From contig NZ_CP063779.1 of assembly GCF_021596945.1 (NCBI RefSeq), forward strand, positions 933,501 to 997,500: 64,000 nucleotides of DNA, written 5' to 3'. Origin of the DNA: Mongoliitalea daihaiensis (GTDB lineage: Bacteria > Bacteroidota > Bacteroidia > Cytophagales > Cyclobacteriaceae). The notes beneath the pieces are model-generated. The model did not search any database. It was not told the origin of the DNA and saw only the letters and a program-made list of their open reading frames with translations. Position numbers and translations under genes: made by a program. Positions 62,824 through 64,000 of the stretch are shown piece by piece (positions within the stretch are counted from its first letter, which is position 1; each line of letters opens with the position of its first letter).

Positions 62824-64000
62824 TCATAAAAGAATAAACAAAAAAAAATTGATAAAATCTATTAAAATAGGAAATTTGTGTTTGTTTATATTTATTTGAT
62901 AATTATATTAGTAGCGACAAATTTAGAATTAAAAACAGATTCAAAGAACCAAATGAAATAAATTACTTATTCCAACGGTTAATACAAAAAAGGTATTTCT
63001 AAAGAGTCTCGGCTGCAAATTCTGACACTTAAATCGGACGAGACGATAGGGAAATGCCCATAGCAAGCTATATTTGTATAGTTATGTTATGGGTTCCTTA
63101 TCGTAATTCCAATCCGTAGGCCGTCAGAAGCCAGCAGCTTGGTTGTAAGGAGCCCTCCATAACTCCTTTTTCAACTACCGACTCGTTTAAAACTTTTCAA
63201 AAACATGAAAGCGAGCAACACTATACAGCTTTATATTCTAGAATTCAGAAGACTTGTTTCTGAGAAGCTTGGAATCGTTTTGCCTTTCTTGTGGAGAAAA
63301 GTTGCCTTCGAGTCCAAAATTAGCATGCTCGGCATGCTGGTACTGAGCTTTGAAATAGCGTTGACAGCCTATGACAGGCTATTTCCACTCAAACCCAAAA
63401 ACCCTATCTGAACTTTTACAATAATCATCCTATCAATTGATAGGTGATGCTGCTTCCCGGTAAGGAATCGTGTCATGGTCTCTTGTTTGGCGATCATGTT
63501 TGCCTTATTCCTTTTGACCTATCCGCTGCAGAGGAGGGGTTCATGTAACTACAATCATTTTACTCGCCGATCAATCGCTGCCAAAAAGGTGGCCTGGAAG
63601 AACTATGGCTGTTCGTTCTTGGAAACCCTCCAAGGCTGCTATTGATCCACATCGAATGCATGAAAAAAATTATCAACGCATGCTTCCTGGGTTTGCCATG
63701 CCTTTATCGAAGTATCCAATGCGGAGTGCAAGGACTCTACAAGTCCGATTCCTGTAATGAGATTTCTTTAAGGGCAGTCATTTTCCTGGGAGCAAAGTAC
63801 CCTTGTATCCTGAGGTTGGCAAGAAGCATGATCCTTCTGCACCTCCAAGTAACCCAATCTTTCCCATCAAAAAACAAGCACATAACCCCTATGAAGATAA
63901 ATAATAAGAATCCCTGAACCGAGCCAAAGTTGCTATCCCCCATAGGCTCTCTGAAACTCTCCTCATAAGGTTAACGATCAACCAAACCCAAATGTAGCTA
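62824..64000. other. Gene-poor right end of the window
   Basis: About 1.2 kb with no gene I can support. It holds one strong hairpin (63043-63104), followed by CCGTCAGAAGCCAGCAG, a phrase similar to group II intron core sequence, and a 68-codon frame at 63205-63411 (one hydrophobic stretch, no family). The GC content is higher than in the adjacent XRE region, which suggests separate origin. Confidence 0.4.
63043..63104. ncRNA. Long hairpin, candidate structured RNA or intron domain
   Basis: ACGATAGGGAAATGCCCATA (63043-63062) pairs with TATGGGTTCCTTATCGT (63088-63104), giving about 17 pairs with a 3-base bulge and an inner CTATA/TATAG stem. It stands in a gene-less region. The structure is too regular to be chance, but its identity (intron domain, transposon end or other RNA) is undecided. 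Confidence 0.4.

Noticed and set aside
63205-63411. 68-codon plus-strand frame starting MKASNTIQLYILEFRR
   Set aside because: It has a start and one hydrophobic stretch but no recognisable family, partner or promoter; the surrounding kilobase seems gene-less.
1-64000. tRNA or rRNA genes
   Set aside because: Short TPsiC-like strings (for example GGTTCAAATGC near 59056) occur, but no complete cloverleaf or rRNA sequence could be assembled.

Overview
This window is a chromosomal segment of a member of the Bacteroidota, most likely order Cytophagales (an Algoriphagus/Belliella-like Cyclobacteriaceae member; genus is a guess). The signs are a type IX secretion C-terminal sorting domain, a TonB-type transducer, many lipoproteins with a signal peptide ending in Cys, A-rich ribosome-binding regions without Shine-Dalgarno sites, and promoter-like sequences of the Bacteroidota form TTTG-N19-TAnnTTTG. 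No rRNA, tRNA or CRISPR array is visible.

Positions 1-19800 mix conserved metabolism with repeat-rich, worn DNA. An AraC regulator is followed by a 1.7 kb array of short palindromic repeats enclosing a GxxExxY (PD-(D/E)XK-like) gene. Then come a TonB-like protein, a BCCT transporter-egtB-egtD cluster (ergothioneine), DUF427, a SulP anion transporter, an AraC remnant, a VOC lipoprotein coupled to a TauE/SafE permease, a DUF4143 ATPase, a Crp-like regulator, 253-bp and 169-bp tandem repeats, an MFS permease, a broken nucleotidyltransferase with its intact small partner, a DUF4382 lipoprotein and a TPR protein.

Positions 19800-53400 are mostly core genome: PLP decarboxylase, aroE, popT (DUF368), comA-like phosphosulfolactate synthase, TPR protein, SDR, cpsB and rfbC on the minus strand; hflX; an rRNA m5C methyltransferase; an AAA+/VWA pair; acylphosphatase and prfA; a GNAT; a Cys/Met-type PLP enzyme; a large YCF48-propeller type IX cargo protein; a haem-type DUF3365 lipoprotein; a HisA paralogue lacking the first catalytic Asp; an RND tripartite efflux operon; and a serine hydrolase next to an alpha-oxoamine-synthase-like enzyme.

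Positions 53400-64000 are an AT-rich accessory island with defence-like content: a possible IS21-type end, a two-gene P-loop ATPase operon driven from a promoter built of three 27-bp-spaced direct repeats, a 36-residue basic peptide plus a zinc-ribbon/TIR protein separated by two mutually exclusive hairpins, a group II intron 3' remnant, a HEPN-type gene with a small partner, attC-like inverted-repeat structures, an XRE regulator and a gene-poor end holding a long hairpin. The most promising places for something undescribed are the GxxExxY gene in its palindrome array, the ATPase pair with its iteron promoter, the peptide-TIR unit, the attC-like HEPN cassette and the HisA-like enzyme. All function calls rest on reading the sequence; no search was run.
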